Assembly (NCBI GenBank): GCA_964410645.1
Contig: CAYPHV010000029.1
Location: 1 to 14,964, forward strand
Direction of reading: 5' to 3'
DNA length: 14,964 nucleotides
Source of the DNA: JALTBU01 sp964410645
GTDB lineage: Bacteria; Campylobacterota; Campylobacteria; Campylobacterales; Nautiliaceae
Each line of letters opens with the position of its first letter. The first letter of the stretch is position 1. The notes beneath the pieces were generated by a model. The model had not been told where the DNA came from. It did not search any database and saw only the letters and a list, made by a program, of their open reading frames with translations. The position numbers and the translations under genes are program-made. Below are positions 1-5,887 of this stretch, piece after piece.

Positions 1-1
1 T

Positions 2-142
2 GATTTGGGAAAATTTATCGGGGTGGAATTTAAAAAAAACATTTCGATTTATAAATTTTTAAACAATTTAGATAAATTTAAGGTAAAATTTTCCAAACGG
101 TATGAAAATATTAAAAAAATAAATAATATTATTAATAATTAG
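2..142 (+). CDS. 3' end of an unidentified protein (partial)
   Basis: The frame is open from the left edge of the window to a TAG at 140-142, giving 46 residues. The composition is lysine, asparagine, phenylalanine and isoleucine rich, like the other proteins here. It begins DLGKFIGVEFKKN and ends in KINNIINN. I recognise no domain in this tail. The gene starts outside the window. Its stop lies at the 3' border of the convergent structured RNA on the other strand, so the two transcripts meet tail to tail. An open frame of this length in AT-rich DNA is suggestive but not proof of coding, hence the moderate confidence. Confidence 0.5.
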   Translation, partial: DLGKFIGVEFKKNISIYKFLNNLDKFKVKFSKRYENIKKINNIINN

Positions 143-310
143 CCCGGGAAGGCGTTCACGCAGTGACTTTGGACTCCCGTGAGTCACAAATGAGGATGAG
201 AGAATCGGTTTAGGGGCAAAGCCATATTGCCACACACCCCGATTACTACATATATCCTCTACAAAGTCATTGTAGGGCCCCAAAATATGCGGGTAGCGCA
301 CCTCCCAGGT
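141..310 (-). ncRNA. ssrS: Structured non-coding RNA, probably 6S RNA
   Basis: This roughly 170-nt stretch is clearly more GC-rich than its surroundings. It starts at position 310, seven bases after a perfect TATAAT. The two ends pair: 309-301 (CCTGGGAGG) with 151-143, extended after one bulge by GCG at 299-297 with CGC at 154-152. Inside is a large asymmetric bubble, then nested stems TGACTTTG/CAAAGTCA (269-262 with 171-164), GAGGAT/ATCCTC (259-254 with 197-192) and AATCGG/CCGATT (244-239 with 208-203). A side hairpin GACTC-ACGG-GAGTC sits on the 3' strand. A single long rod with paired ends, a bubble and this length is the 6S RNA design, which mimics an open promoter and binds RNA polymerase. 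It matches neither SRP RNA, tmRNA nor RNase P RNA by eye. That it is an RNA gene is well supported; the 6S identity is inference. The 3' end is approximate, and a T-rich stretch follows at about 120-110. Confidence 0.65.
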
Positions 311-316
311 ATTAAA

Positions 317-325
317 ATTATATCA
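317..325 (-). promoter_or_regulatory. Extended -10 promoter of the structured RNA
   Basis: The minus strand reads TGATATAAT, a perfect extended -10 (TG-n-TATAAT). The predicted first base is the A at 310, after a 6-base gap. No good -35 is present, only AT-rich DNA, as is usual for sigma-70 promoters in Campylobacterota. The start coincides with the first base before the closing stem of the RNA. Confidence 0.75.
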
Positions 326-335
326 CATTTTTAGT

Positions 336-353
336 AAAAGTTAATCAACTTTT
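336..353. repeat. Inverted repeat upstream of the RNA promoter
   Basis: AAAAGTT-AATC-AACTTTT: perfect 7-base arms with a 4-base spacer. It is centred about 35 bases upstream of the predicted RNA start at 310. It could be an operator. On the plus strand the T-run continues to 355, so it could also act as a weak terminator for transcription coming from the left. The sequence alone does not decide. Confidence 0.45.
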
Positions 354-355
354 TT

Positions 356-384
356 GATTATTAATATTCAATATTAGAATAATC
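356..384. repeat. AT-rich hairpin between hemD and the structured RNA
   Basis: A 29-base near-perfect inverted repeat: GATTATT at the left end pairs with AATAATC at the right, and the inner TAATA/TATTA arms continue the stem with one unpaired G. It lies 18 bases past the hemD stop (405-403) and could mark the 3' end of the nadB-hemD operon transcript. In the hemD direction it is followed by an A-run rather than a T-run, so it is not a classical intrinsic terminator. Confidence 0.35.
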
Positions 385-402
385 TTTACTATGTATATTT
401 TA

Positions 403-1038
403 CTAAAATTTAAGGCTTTTAGCAAGTTTTATACATTCTGAAATTAAAGTAACTTTTGGAATTAAAACATTTTTAATATTGAATTTTTCCAATGTTTGTT
501 TTGTTTTTATTCCTATTGCAATTGGAATAATGTTATTAAAAGACTGATTTTTAGAAAAACATTTGACAGTGGAAGGTGAAGTAAAAATCACAACCGAAGG
601 TTTTAAAAAATTTATACTTGGTTTATTACAAATTGTTTTATAAACTATTTTTTCTATTAGTTTATTGGAAGATTTTTTAAAAATTTCTCTTATAGGAGAA
701 ATAATTTTTTTAGCTCTGAAAAAAAGAAAACTTTTATTATGAAAATTTGATATTATCTCTTTTGCAAATTCATCTCCATATGCTTTTTTCGATATAAATT
801 TTACTTTTCCCCCAAACTTATAAATTTCTTTAGCAGTTGATTTTCCAATAACAAAAGACGGTAATCTTTTCCATTCTTTATTAATTTTTTCTATTGCCCT
901 AACCCCGTTTTTTGAAGTAAACATTAAATAATCAATATTTTCAAAAGAAACAGAGGGAGTTAAAAAATTAATTTTAATTACAGGATAATTTTTTACTCCA
1001 TTATATTTTTCATCAGTTAAAAGATAAATATGAATCAT
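403..1038 (-). CDS. hemD: Uroporphyrinogen-III synthase HemD
   Basis: Cyclises hydroxymethylbilane to uroporphyrinogen III, with inversion of ring D, in the cytosolic tetrapyrrole pathway. At about 211 residues it is slightly short for the family. It has the expected two-lobe pattern: a first lobe with YLMFTSKNGV and a second with VVIFTSPSTV, followed by an IPIAIG...TKQTLEKFN segment near the C-terminus. HemD is poorly conserved in sequence, so the call rests on these paired segments. I chose the ATG at 1038, which overlaps the guaA stop as ATGA. Another in-frame ATG two codons upstream (1044) is equally possible. It is the last gene of the operon and is translationally coupled to guaA. Confidence 0.85.
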   Translation of the reverse strand: MIHIYLLTDEKYNGVKNYPVIKINFLTPSVSFENIDYLMFTSKNGVRAIEKINKEWKRLPSFVIGKSTAKEIYKFGGKVKFISKKAYGDEFAKEIISNFHNKSFLFFRAKKIISPIREIFKKSSNKLIEKIVYKTICNKPSINFLKPSVVIFTSPSTVKCFSKNQSFNNIIPIAIGIKTKQTLEKFNIKNVLIPKVTLISECIKLAKSLKF

Positions 1039-2570
1039 TCCCATTCGATTGTTGCAGGGGGTTTGCTGGAAACATCATATACAATTCTATTGATTCCGTC
1101 AACCTCATTAATAATTCTTGTTGAAACTTTTTCAAGAAATTCATGAGGTAAACGACTAAATGTGGCAGTCATTCCGTCGGTAGAGCTTACACATCTAATA
1201 GCGATTGTATTATCATATGTTCTATTATCTCCCATAACACCTACGCTTCGAACATTTAAGAGCACTGCAAATGCCTGCCATATTTTATTATAAAGATCCC
1301 ATGCCTTAAGCTCACTAATAAGAATAGAATCAGCTTCTCTTAATGTATATAAAGCTTCTTTATTTACTTCACCCATTATTCTAATAGCAAGTCCGGGACC
1401 CGGGAAAGGATGACGATATACAAGATCTTTTGGAAGTCCAAGTTCAAGACCCAATTTCCTGACTTCATCTTTAAAAAGCTCTCTTAACGGCTCAATTAAT
1501 TTAAATTTCATTTTTTCCGGAAGTCCACCGACATTATGATGAGATTTTATTGTCTTGCTGGGTCCTTTCACACTTACACTTTCTATTACGTCAGGATATA
1601 AAGTTCCTTGTGCCAAAAATTTCACATCTTGATATTTTTTTGCTTGATTTTCAAATACCTCAATAAAAGTATGGCCGATAATTTTTCTTTTCTTTTCCGG
1701 ATCGCTTATACCGTTTAATCTTCCCAAAAATTTTTCACTTGCATCTATCGTAATAAGCGGCACATGTAAAACGTTTTTAAACGCATGTTCCACTTCTTCC
1801 TTTTCGTTTTTTCTAAGAAGTCCGGTATCTACAAAAATAGGAATTAAGTTATTACCTATTGCCTCATATAAAAGAGCAGCCGTAACCGAACTGTCCACTC
1901 CGCCGCTTAGTGCACAAATTACTTTATCTTTTCCTGCCTTTTCTTTTATTTTTTTAATTTGTTCTTTCGCAAAATATGCCATATTCCATTTTGCTTTAAC
2001 ACCGCAAACTTCCCTTGCAAAATTTTTTAAAATTTTTGCACCGTCTTTACTGTGTGTTACTTCTGGATGGAATTGAAGAGCATAAATATTTTTTTCATCA
2101 TTTACAATTGCAGCATAAGGAGCATTATATGTATGTGCAATTCTTTTAAAACCGTTAGGTAATTTTTCAACTCTGTCAGAATGACTCATCCATACAGTCG
2201 TAGAATTATTTATATTTTTAAATATTTTATGAGAATCATCAATAAAAAGTTCAGCTTTTCCATATTCATGATGATGAGCACGCATAACTTCTCCGCCAAA
2301 ATCAACAGTAATAAGCTGCATTCCATAACAAATACCCAAAATAGGAATATTTAAATCATATATTTCATTATTTACTTTATATGCATTTTCATCATAAACA
2401 CTTGCAGGTCCACCGCTAAAAATTATTCCTTTTGGTTTTTTTTCGGAAGCAATTTTCAATCCCTCATAAAAAGGTACAATTTCACTGTATATGCCCTCTT
2501 CTCTGAGTCTTCTTGCAATTAACTGTGTATATTGACTTCCAAAATCAAGTATTAAAATTTCAACTTGCAT
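1035..2570 (-). CDS. guaA: GMP synthase (glutamine-hydrolysing)
   Basis: Converts XMP to GMP with ATP and glutamine, the last step of guanine nucleotide synthesis. At 511 residues it is full length. The N-terminal class I glutamine amidotransferase domain shows GGPASVYDE, the nucleophile Cys81 in GICYGMQL, and the His168/Glu170 pair in QFHPEVTHS. The ATP pyrophosphatase domain has the PP-loop SGGVDSS at about 222-228. The C-terminal dimerisation domain ends in the family-typical KPPATIEWE. AAGGAAG stands just before the ATG. It lies 25 bases after nhaD and overlaps hemD by 4 bases, so it belongs to the same transcription unit. Confidence 0.98.
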   Translation of the reverse strand: MQVEILILDFGSQYTQLIARRLREEGIYSEIVPFYEGLKIASEKKPKGIIFSGGPASVYDENAYKVNNEIYDLNIPILGICYGMQLITVDFGGEVMRAHHHEYGKAELFIDDSHKIFKNINNSTTVWMSHSDRVEKLPNGFKRIAHTYNAPYAAIVNDEKNIYALQFHPEVTHSKDGAKILKNFAREVCGVKAKWNMAYFAKEQIKKIKEKAGKDKVICALSGGVDSSVTAALLYEAIGNNLIPIFVDTGLLRKNEKEEVEHAFKNVLHVPLITIDASEKFLGRLNGISDPEKKRKIIGHTFIEVFENQAKKYQDVKFLAQGTLYPDVIESVSVKGPSKTIKSHHNVGGLPEKMKFKLIEPLRELFKDEVRKLGLELGLPKDLVYRHPFPGPGLAIRIMGEVNKEALYTLREADSILISELKAWDLYNKIWQAFAVLLNVRSVGVMGDNRTYDNTIAIRCVSSTDGMTATFSRLPHEFLEKVSTRIINEVDGINRIVYDVSSKPPATIEWE

Positions 2571-2595
2571 AAACTTCCTTTTTATTTTAATTTTC

Positions 2596-3900
2596 TCAGT
2601 AAAGACCTATAATTTCAAATTGAACATACCAGATAGCAATACTTAAAATATATCCTGCCAAAACTGTCCAGCCGTATTTCATATGAGAATTAAATGTATA
2701 AATTCCTCTCATTCTTCCCATTACACCCACGCCTGCGGCACTTCCGAAACTGATTAAACTACCACCTATTCCTGCAGTCATTACAACAAGCATCCATTGA
2801 TCATGTCCCATATTAGGATTTGCTTTTAAAATAGCCGCCATTACAGGAACATTGTCTATAATTGAACTTATAAATCCTACGCCGACATTAGCCCAAGTAT
2901 CGCCTAATGCATCATACATATAAACCACATATACAAGCCATCCTAAAAATGATAAAGCTCCTACTGCACTTAATATTCCAAAGAAAAAAATCAAAGTATC
3001 ATTTTCTATTTTTGACATATTAATAAAAACATTTAAAGTCTCATTAAAATGTTTTTTATGATAATATGAATAAAGTTGAAGCAGTGAAAGCCCAAACATC
3101 ATTCCCCACATTGCAGGATAATGCATTACAAGATGACCAAATACTGCTATAAAAATAGTAAAAAATCCTAAGAATATTACTACTTTACCGCCTTTTTTAA
3201 TTTCTCCTTTAGGAGTAGTCAAAGTGTCAAAATGAGGTTCTCCTTTTGGCACGAATAAACTAAGTAGCCAAGCTGTTAAAAGCCAACCTAAAAAAGCTGC
3301 CGGAAATAATGCAATAAAATCAACAATGTCTCCTTTACCCGATGCCCAGGCCATAAGAGTTGTAATATCTCCAAAAGGAGACCATGCACCGCCTGCATTA
3401 GCCGCAACAACAATATTTATAGCACCCGGAACTAAAAATTTTGTATTTTTACTATCAATAGTATATAAAACAGTAGAAAGAATAAGGGCGGTTGTTAAAT
3501 TATCCGCGACAGGACTTATCCAAAACGCCAAACTTCCGGTAATCCAAAAAAGTTTTTTATAACTATACCCATGGGAAATTAACCTATATCTAAGAGCATC
3601 AAAAACCCCTCTTTCTATTAAACTCTCTATATATGTCATAGCAACATATAAGAAAAAGAAAATTTCCGCAATTTCTTCAATAAGTTCTTTAAGTGCATGA
3701 TGCAGTGGAGCAATATTCAATGAATTCAAATAATAATAAATACCGATTAATATAAAAGAAAAGGTTCCCATAAAAAGTGCAGGTTTGGCTTTATTCATAT
3801 CCCATTTTTCTTCTGTGGCAATTAAAGCATACCCTCCTATAAATACAATAAGCACACACCAACCGACCCATGTATGCGTTAAATTAACTGTATGCTCCAT
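2596..3900 (-). CDS. nhaD: NhaD-type sodium/proton antiporter
   Basis: An inner-membrane exchanger that expels Na+ (or Li+) for incoming H+, of the ion transporter superfamily. With the chosen start it has 434 residues and about a dozen hydrophobic segments. Family-typical stretches are visible: PVADNLTTALIL, ANAGGAWSPFGDITTLMAW and SSIIDNVPVMAAIL, with the conserved Asp/Asn residues in the membrane core. The frame is open 60 bases further upstream, but that extension lies inside nadB. The ATG at 3900 has AAAGGA six bases upstream and sits one base after the nadB stop, so I take it as the start. A sodium pump suits a marine organism. Its place between NAD and GMP synthesis genes suggests shared expression rather than a shared pathway. 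Confidence 0.9.
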   Translation of the reverse strand: MEHTVNLTHTWVGWCVLIVFIGGYALIATEEKWDMNKAKPALFMGTFSFILIGIYYYLNSLNIAPLHHALKELIEEIAEIFFFLYVAMTYIESLIERGVFDALRYRLISHGYSYKKLFWITGSLAFWISPVADNLTTALILSTVLYTIDSKNTKFLVPGAINIVVAANAGGAWSPFGDITTLMAWASGKGDIVDFIALFPAAFLGWLLTAWLLSLFVPKGEPHFDTLTTPKGEIKKGGKVVIFLGFFTIFIAVFGHLVMHYPAMWGMMFGLSLLQLYSYYHKKHFNETLNVFINMSKIENDTLIFFFGILSAVGALSFLGWLVYVVYMYDALGDTWANVGVGFISSIIDNVPVMAAILKANPNMGHDQWMLVVMTAGIGGSLISFGSAAGVGVMGRMRGIYTFNSHMKYGWTVLAGYILSIAIWYVQFEIIGLY

Positions 3901-3901
3901 T

Positions 3902-5320
3902 TTAATCCTTTCTAAAATGTGCACCGAGGGATTCTTTTCTTTCAAGTGCACTTTGAACAATTTTTTTTGCCGTTAAAAATCTAAGTTTAGCCATTCTTCC
4001 AAGTTTCGGAATAGCATTTTCTATATAATTATAGGCTTCTGTTAATCCGTTTTTAGTTCGAATTATACCAACGTTTTTCCACATTTGTTCCCTTAATAAA
4101 TTTTTATACTTTTTATCATCCTGTTTAAACAACTCTTCAGTATTTATGTTGAATTTTAAATCATCGGTTTTAAAATTATTATTAATAATATCAGCTGCCG
4201 CTCTTTGTCCGAATATAAAGCATTCAAGCGTAGAATTACTGGCAAGTCTATTGGCACCGTGAACTCCTGTATTGGCGACTTCACCAACAGCATATAAATT
4301 TTCAAATCCTAAAACCTTTGAATCTAAACCAACTTCAATTCCACCCATCATATAATGAAAAGCAGGCGAAATAGGAATAGGTTCAAACGGAACATTAATA
4401 TCATAATCTCTAAGTTTGGTAAAAATTGTCGGAAATCTGTTTTTAAAATACTCTTCATCAAACATACTTACATCCAAAAAAGCTTTATGCCCTTTTTGCT
4501 GATGCATAAAAATAGCTCTGCTTACAATATCTCTGCTGGCAAGTTCACCTCTTTTATCATATTCAAAAACAAATCTGTTTTTATTTTCATCAATAATATG
4601 TGCGCCCTCTCCTCTCATAGCTTCCGTAAGAAGCAATTTTTGGGAAAAATTCATTTCAATAAATACAGTCGGATGAAACTGGGTCATTTCCATATCTTTA
4701 AGTTTTATCCCTTTTTCAACAGCAATACCCTGCATTTCCCCGGCAATTGTTCTGGCGTTGGTATCGTATTTATATAAAGCGCCTATCCCTCCGCTGGCAA
4801 TAATAATATTATCAGCATAAATATTAAATTTTTTATTTTTGTGCAAAATACTGACACCGTAAGCAATATTGTTATCTGTTAAAATATCAAACACTGTTGA
4901 TTCGTCAATAAACCAGCTTTTATCTTTTTTGAATAAAAATCTGTGTATTTCCCTGCCTGTTGCATCACCGCCCGCATGATATACCCTTGCTACCGAATGA
5001 GCGGCTTCTTTGGTGGCTGTTGGAGCAAAATTAAATCCATACAAAGCAAGCTCGTGTCTTAATGTTAAAGATGATTTACTCAAAATTTCTACAGCCTCTT
5101 TTTTGTTATGAAAACTACCGGCTTTAAGCGTATCTTCAATATGCGAAGGCATATCTTTTTCATCATTTGCCATTGTTACTCCACCTTGAGCATAAAAAGA
5201 ATTACAATCCCATGCTTCATTTTTTGTAACTATTAATGTGGAAAAACCATGTTCGTTTAAAAACCTGGCGCTCCAAATTGCAGCCAAGCCGCTTCCTATT
5301 ATTACAACATCAAATTTCAT
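3902..5320 (-). CDS. nadB: L-aspartate oxidase NadB
   Basis: Oxidises L-aspartate to iminoaspartate, the first step of de novo NAD synthesis, in partnership with quinolinate synthase NadA (not in this window). It carries FAD and can use fumarate as electron acceptor without oxygen, which would suit an anaerobe. It has 472 residues. The FAD-binding GSGLAA lies at residues 9-14. The flavoprotein hallmarks YAQGGV, HAGGDATGREI, ASGGIGALY, ELASRDIVSRAI and GANRLASNSTLEC follow in order, the last pointing to aspartate oxidase or the related fumarate reductase/succinate dehydrogenase family. The short helical C-terminus (to SLGAHFRKD) fits NadB better than FrdA. The ATG is preceded by AGGAG and overlaps the stop of the small lipoprotein gene as ATGA. 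Confidence 0.95.
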   Translation of the reverse strand: MKFDVVIIGSGLAAIWSARFLNEHGFSTLIVTKNEAWDCNSFYAQGGVTMANDEKDMPSHIEDTLKAGSFHNKKEAVEILSKSSLTLRHELALYGFNFAPTATKEAAHSVARVYHAGGDATGREIHRFLFKKDKSWFIDESTVFDILTDNNIAYGVSILHKNKKFNIYADNIIIASGGIGALYKYDTNARTIAGEMQGIAVEKGIKLKDMEMTQFHPTVFIEMNFSQKLLLTEAMRGEGAHIIDENKNRFVFEYDKRGELASRDIVSRAIFMHQQKGHKAFLDVSMFDEEYFKNRFPTIFTKLRDYDINVPFEPIPISPAFHYMMGGIEVGLDSKVLGFENLYAVGEVANTGVHGANRLASNSTLECFIFGQRAAADIINNNFKTDDLKFNINTEELFKQDDKKYKNLLREQMWKNVGIIRTKNGLTEAYNYIENAIPKLGRMAKLRFLTAKKIVQSALERKESLGAHFRKD

Positions 5321-5490
5321 TTCACTCCTACCTTTACTTTAAGTGTTGAATTTATATCTAAAACTTTTAAATCAGTTGCATTTATATCTTGCTTTTTATC
5401 TTGCCATTTGGGAGGTGCTTTATATCCGCATCCAAAGAAAAAAAAAGATATAATTACAATATGAAAAAATCTAATGAAATAATAGCGCAT
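5317..5490 (-). CDS. Small lipoprotein, LptM/YifL-like
   Basis: A 57-residue reading frame, easily missed at this size. It starts with a short basic segment (MRYYFIRFFH), continues as a strongly hydrophobic stretch and reaches a lipobox FFFFG-C at Cys21. Processing there would leave a mature peptide of 37 residues starting CGYKAPPKWQDKK, with no signal for inner-membrane retention (no Asp at +2). The CGxKxPP opening resembles the small lipoproteins of the LptM/YifL type, which help assemble the outer-membrane LPS translocon LptD/E; this match is from memory. The ATG at 5490 has AAAGG nine bases upstream. Its TGA overlaps the nadB ATG as ATGA, which supports real translation. The signal sequence contains nine T in a row. 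Its 5' end overlaps the start of the opposing dciA-like gene by 30 bases. Confidence 0.8.
   Translation of the reverse strand: MRYYFIRFFHIVIISFFFFGCGYKAPPKWQDKKQDINATDLKVLDINSTLKVKVGVK
5449..5454 (+). promoter_or_regulatory. -10 box giving a leaderless dciA mRNA
   Basis: A perfect TATAAT followed by six bases and then the ATG at 5461, which is also the expected transcription start. No Shine-Dalgarno sequence lies upstream, only A-rich DNA. A run of nine A (5438-5446) directly precedes it. Confidence 0.5.
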
Positions 5491-5880
5491 CTTTTAGAAC
5501 CTTTTAAAGATAAAATAAAAATTCACCGTTGTTTGAAAAAAATTATATCACTAATGCCACCAAAATACAAAAAATTTATTACATCAATTCAGTATAAAGG
5601 TAATCTTTTGTATTTAAAAGTATCACATCCGGCAATTAAACAAGAACTTATGCTAAAAAGAGAGGAAATTTTTTCCATTATTAAAATTATGCATAATCAT
5701 AATATATGTAAAGAAATTAATCCCCAAAAACTTTTTATTGATTACAAATATATTCCTCCACAAAAACCGCCAAAAGAAATTAAATTTTATATAAAAACCG
5801 CAAATAATTTTGAAAATAAGGCAAAGAACAAAGAAATTAGAAAAATTTTTGAGGAAATAAAAGAAATTTTGAAAAAATAA
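5461..5880 (+). CDS. dciA: DUF721 / DciA-like protein
   Basis: 139 residues, basic and lysine rich. The central part (about residues 22-95) has the DUF721 pattern: a short helix, then YKGNLLYLKVSHPAIKQELMLKREEI, where the beta-strand L-Y-L-K-V is followed by an expected 'QEL' helix, then a strand ending KLFIDYKYI. DUF721 proteins include DciA, which loads the replicative helicase DnaB in bacteria lacking DnaC; some members have no assigned role. The function here is therefore an inference from the fold. The frame continues upstream to a TTG at 5389 but has no other ATG, and the perfect -10 box six bases before 5461 fixes the start. The stop touches the stop of paaK (TAATTA), leaving no intergenic space. 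The gene is alone on this strand between two minus-strand operons. Confidence 0.7.
   Translation: MKKSNEIIAHLLEPFKDKIKIHRCLKKIISLMPPKYKKFITSIQYKGNLLYLKVSHPAIKQELMLKREEIFSIIKIMHNHNICKEINPQKLFIDYKYIPPQKPPKEIKFYIKTANNFENKAKNKEIRKIFEEIKEILKK
5542..5550 (-). promoter_or_regulatory. Extended -10 promoter of the lipoprotein-nadB-nhaD-guaA-hemD operon
   Basis: The minus strand reads TGATATAAT, the same 9 bases as at the structured-RNA promoter. TTG of a weak -35 (TTGTAT, 5570-5565) stands exactly 17 bases upstream of the hexamer. The start would be near 5535, leaving a leader of about 45 bases before the ATG at 5490. The promoter lies inside the coding region of the facing dciA-like gene. Confidence 0.6.
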
Positions 5881-5887
5881 TTATTTT
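5874..5887. terminator. Possible bidirectional AT-only terminator between dciA and paaK
   Basis: The junction of the two convergent genes is a perfect 14-base palindrome, AAAATAATTATTTT, which includes both stop codons. It would form a weak hairpin with U-rich flanks on each strand. It is the only structure available for ending either transcript, since there is no gap between the genes. Confidence 0.25.

Noticed and set aside
68..301. A 77-codon frame on the minus strand across the structured RNA
   Set aside because: It runs through the nested stems, lacks a clear ribosome site and its sequence resembles no protein. The RNA fold explains the region better.
3326..3562. Plus-strand frame inside nhaD
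   Set aside because: Shadow of the antiporter; no ribosome site or domain.
3901..3960. A 20-residue longer start for nhaD
   Set aside because: It lies inside nadB. The inner ATG at 3900 has AAAGGA at the right distance and begins where the family's membrane part begins.
4355..4777. A 140-codon plus-strand frame inside nadB
   Set aside because: Antisense shadow of a well-supported gene. Its composition is low complexity and it has no recognisable domain or start signal.
5389..5460. A TTG start 24 codons upstream for the dciA-like gene
   Set aside because: No ribosome site, and the added residues are antisense to the lipoprotein signal region and unlike a DUF721 N-terminus.
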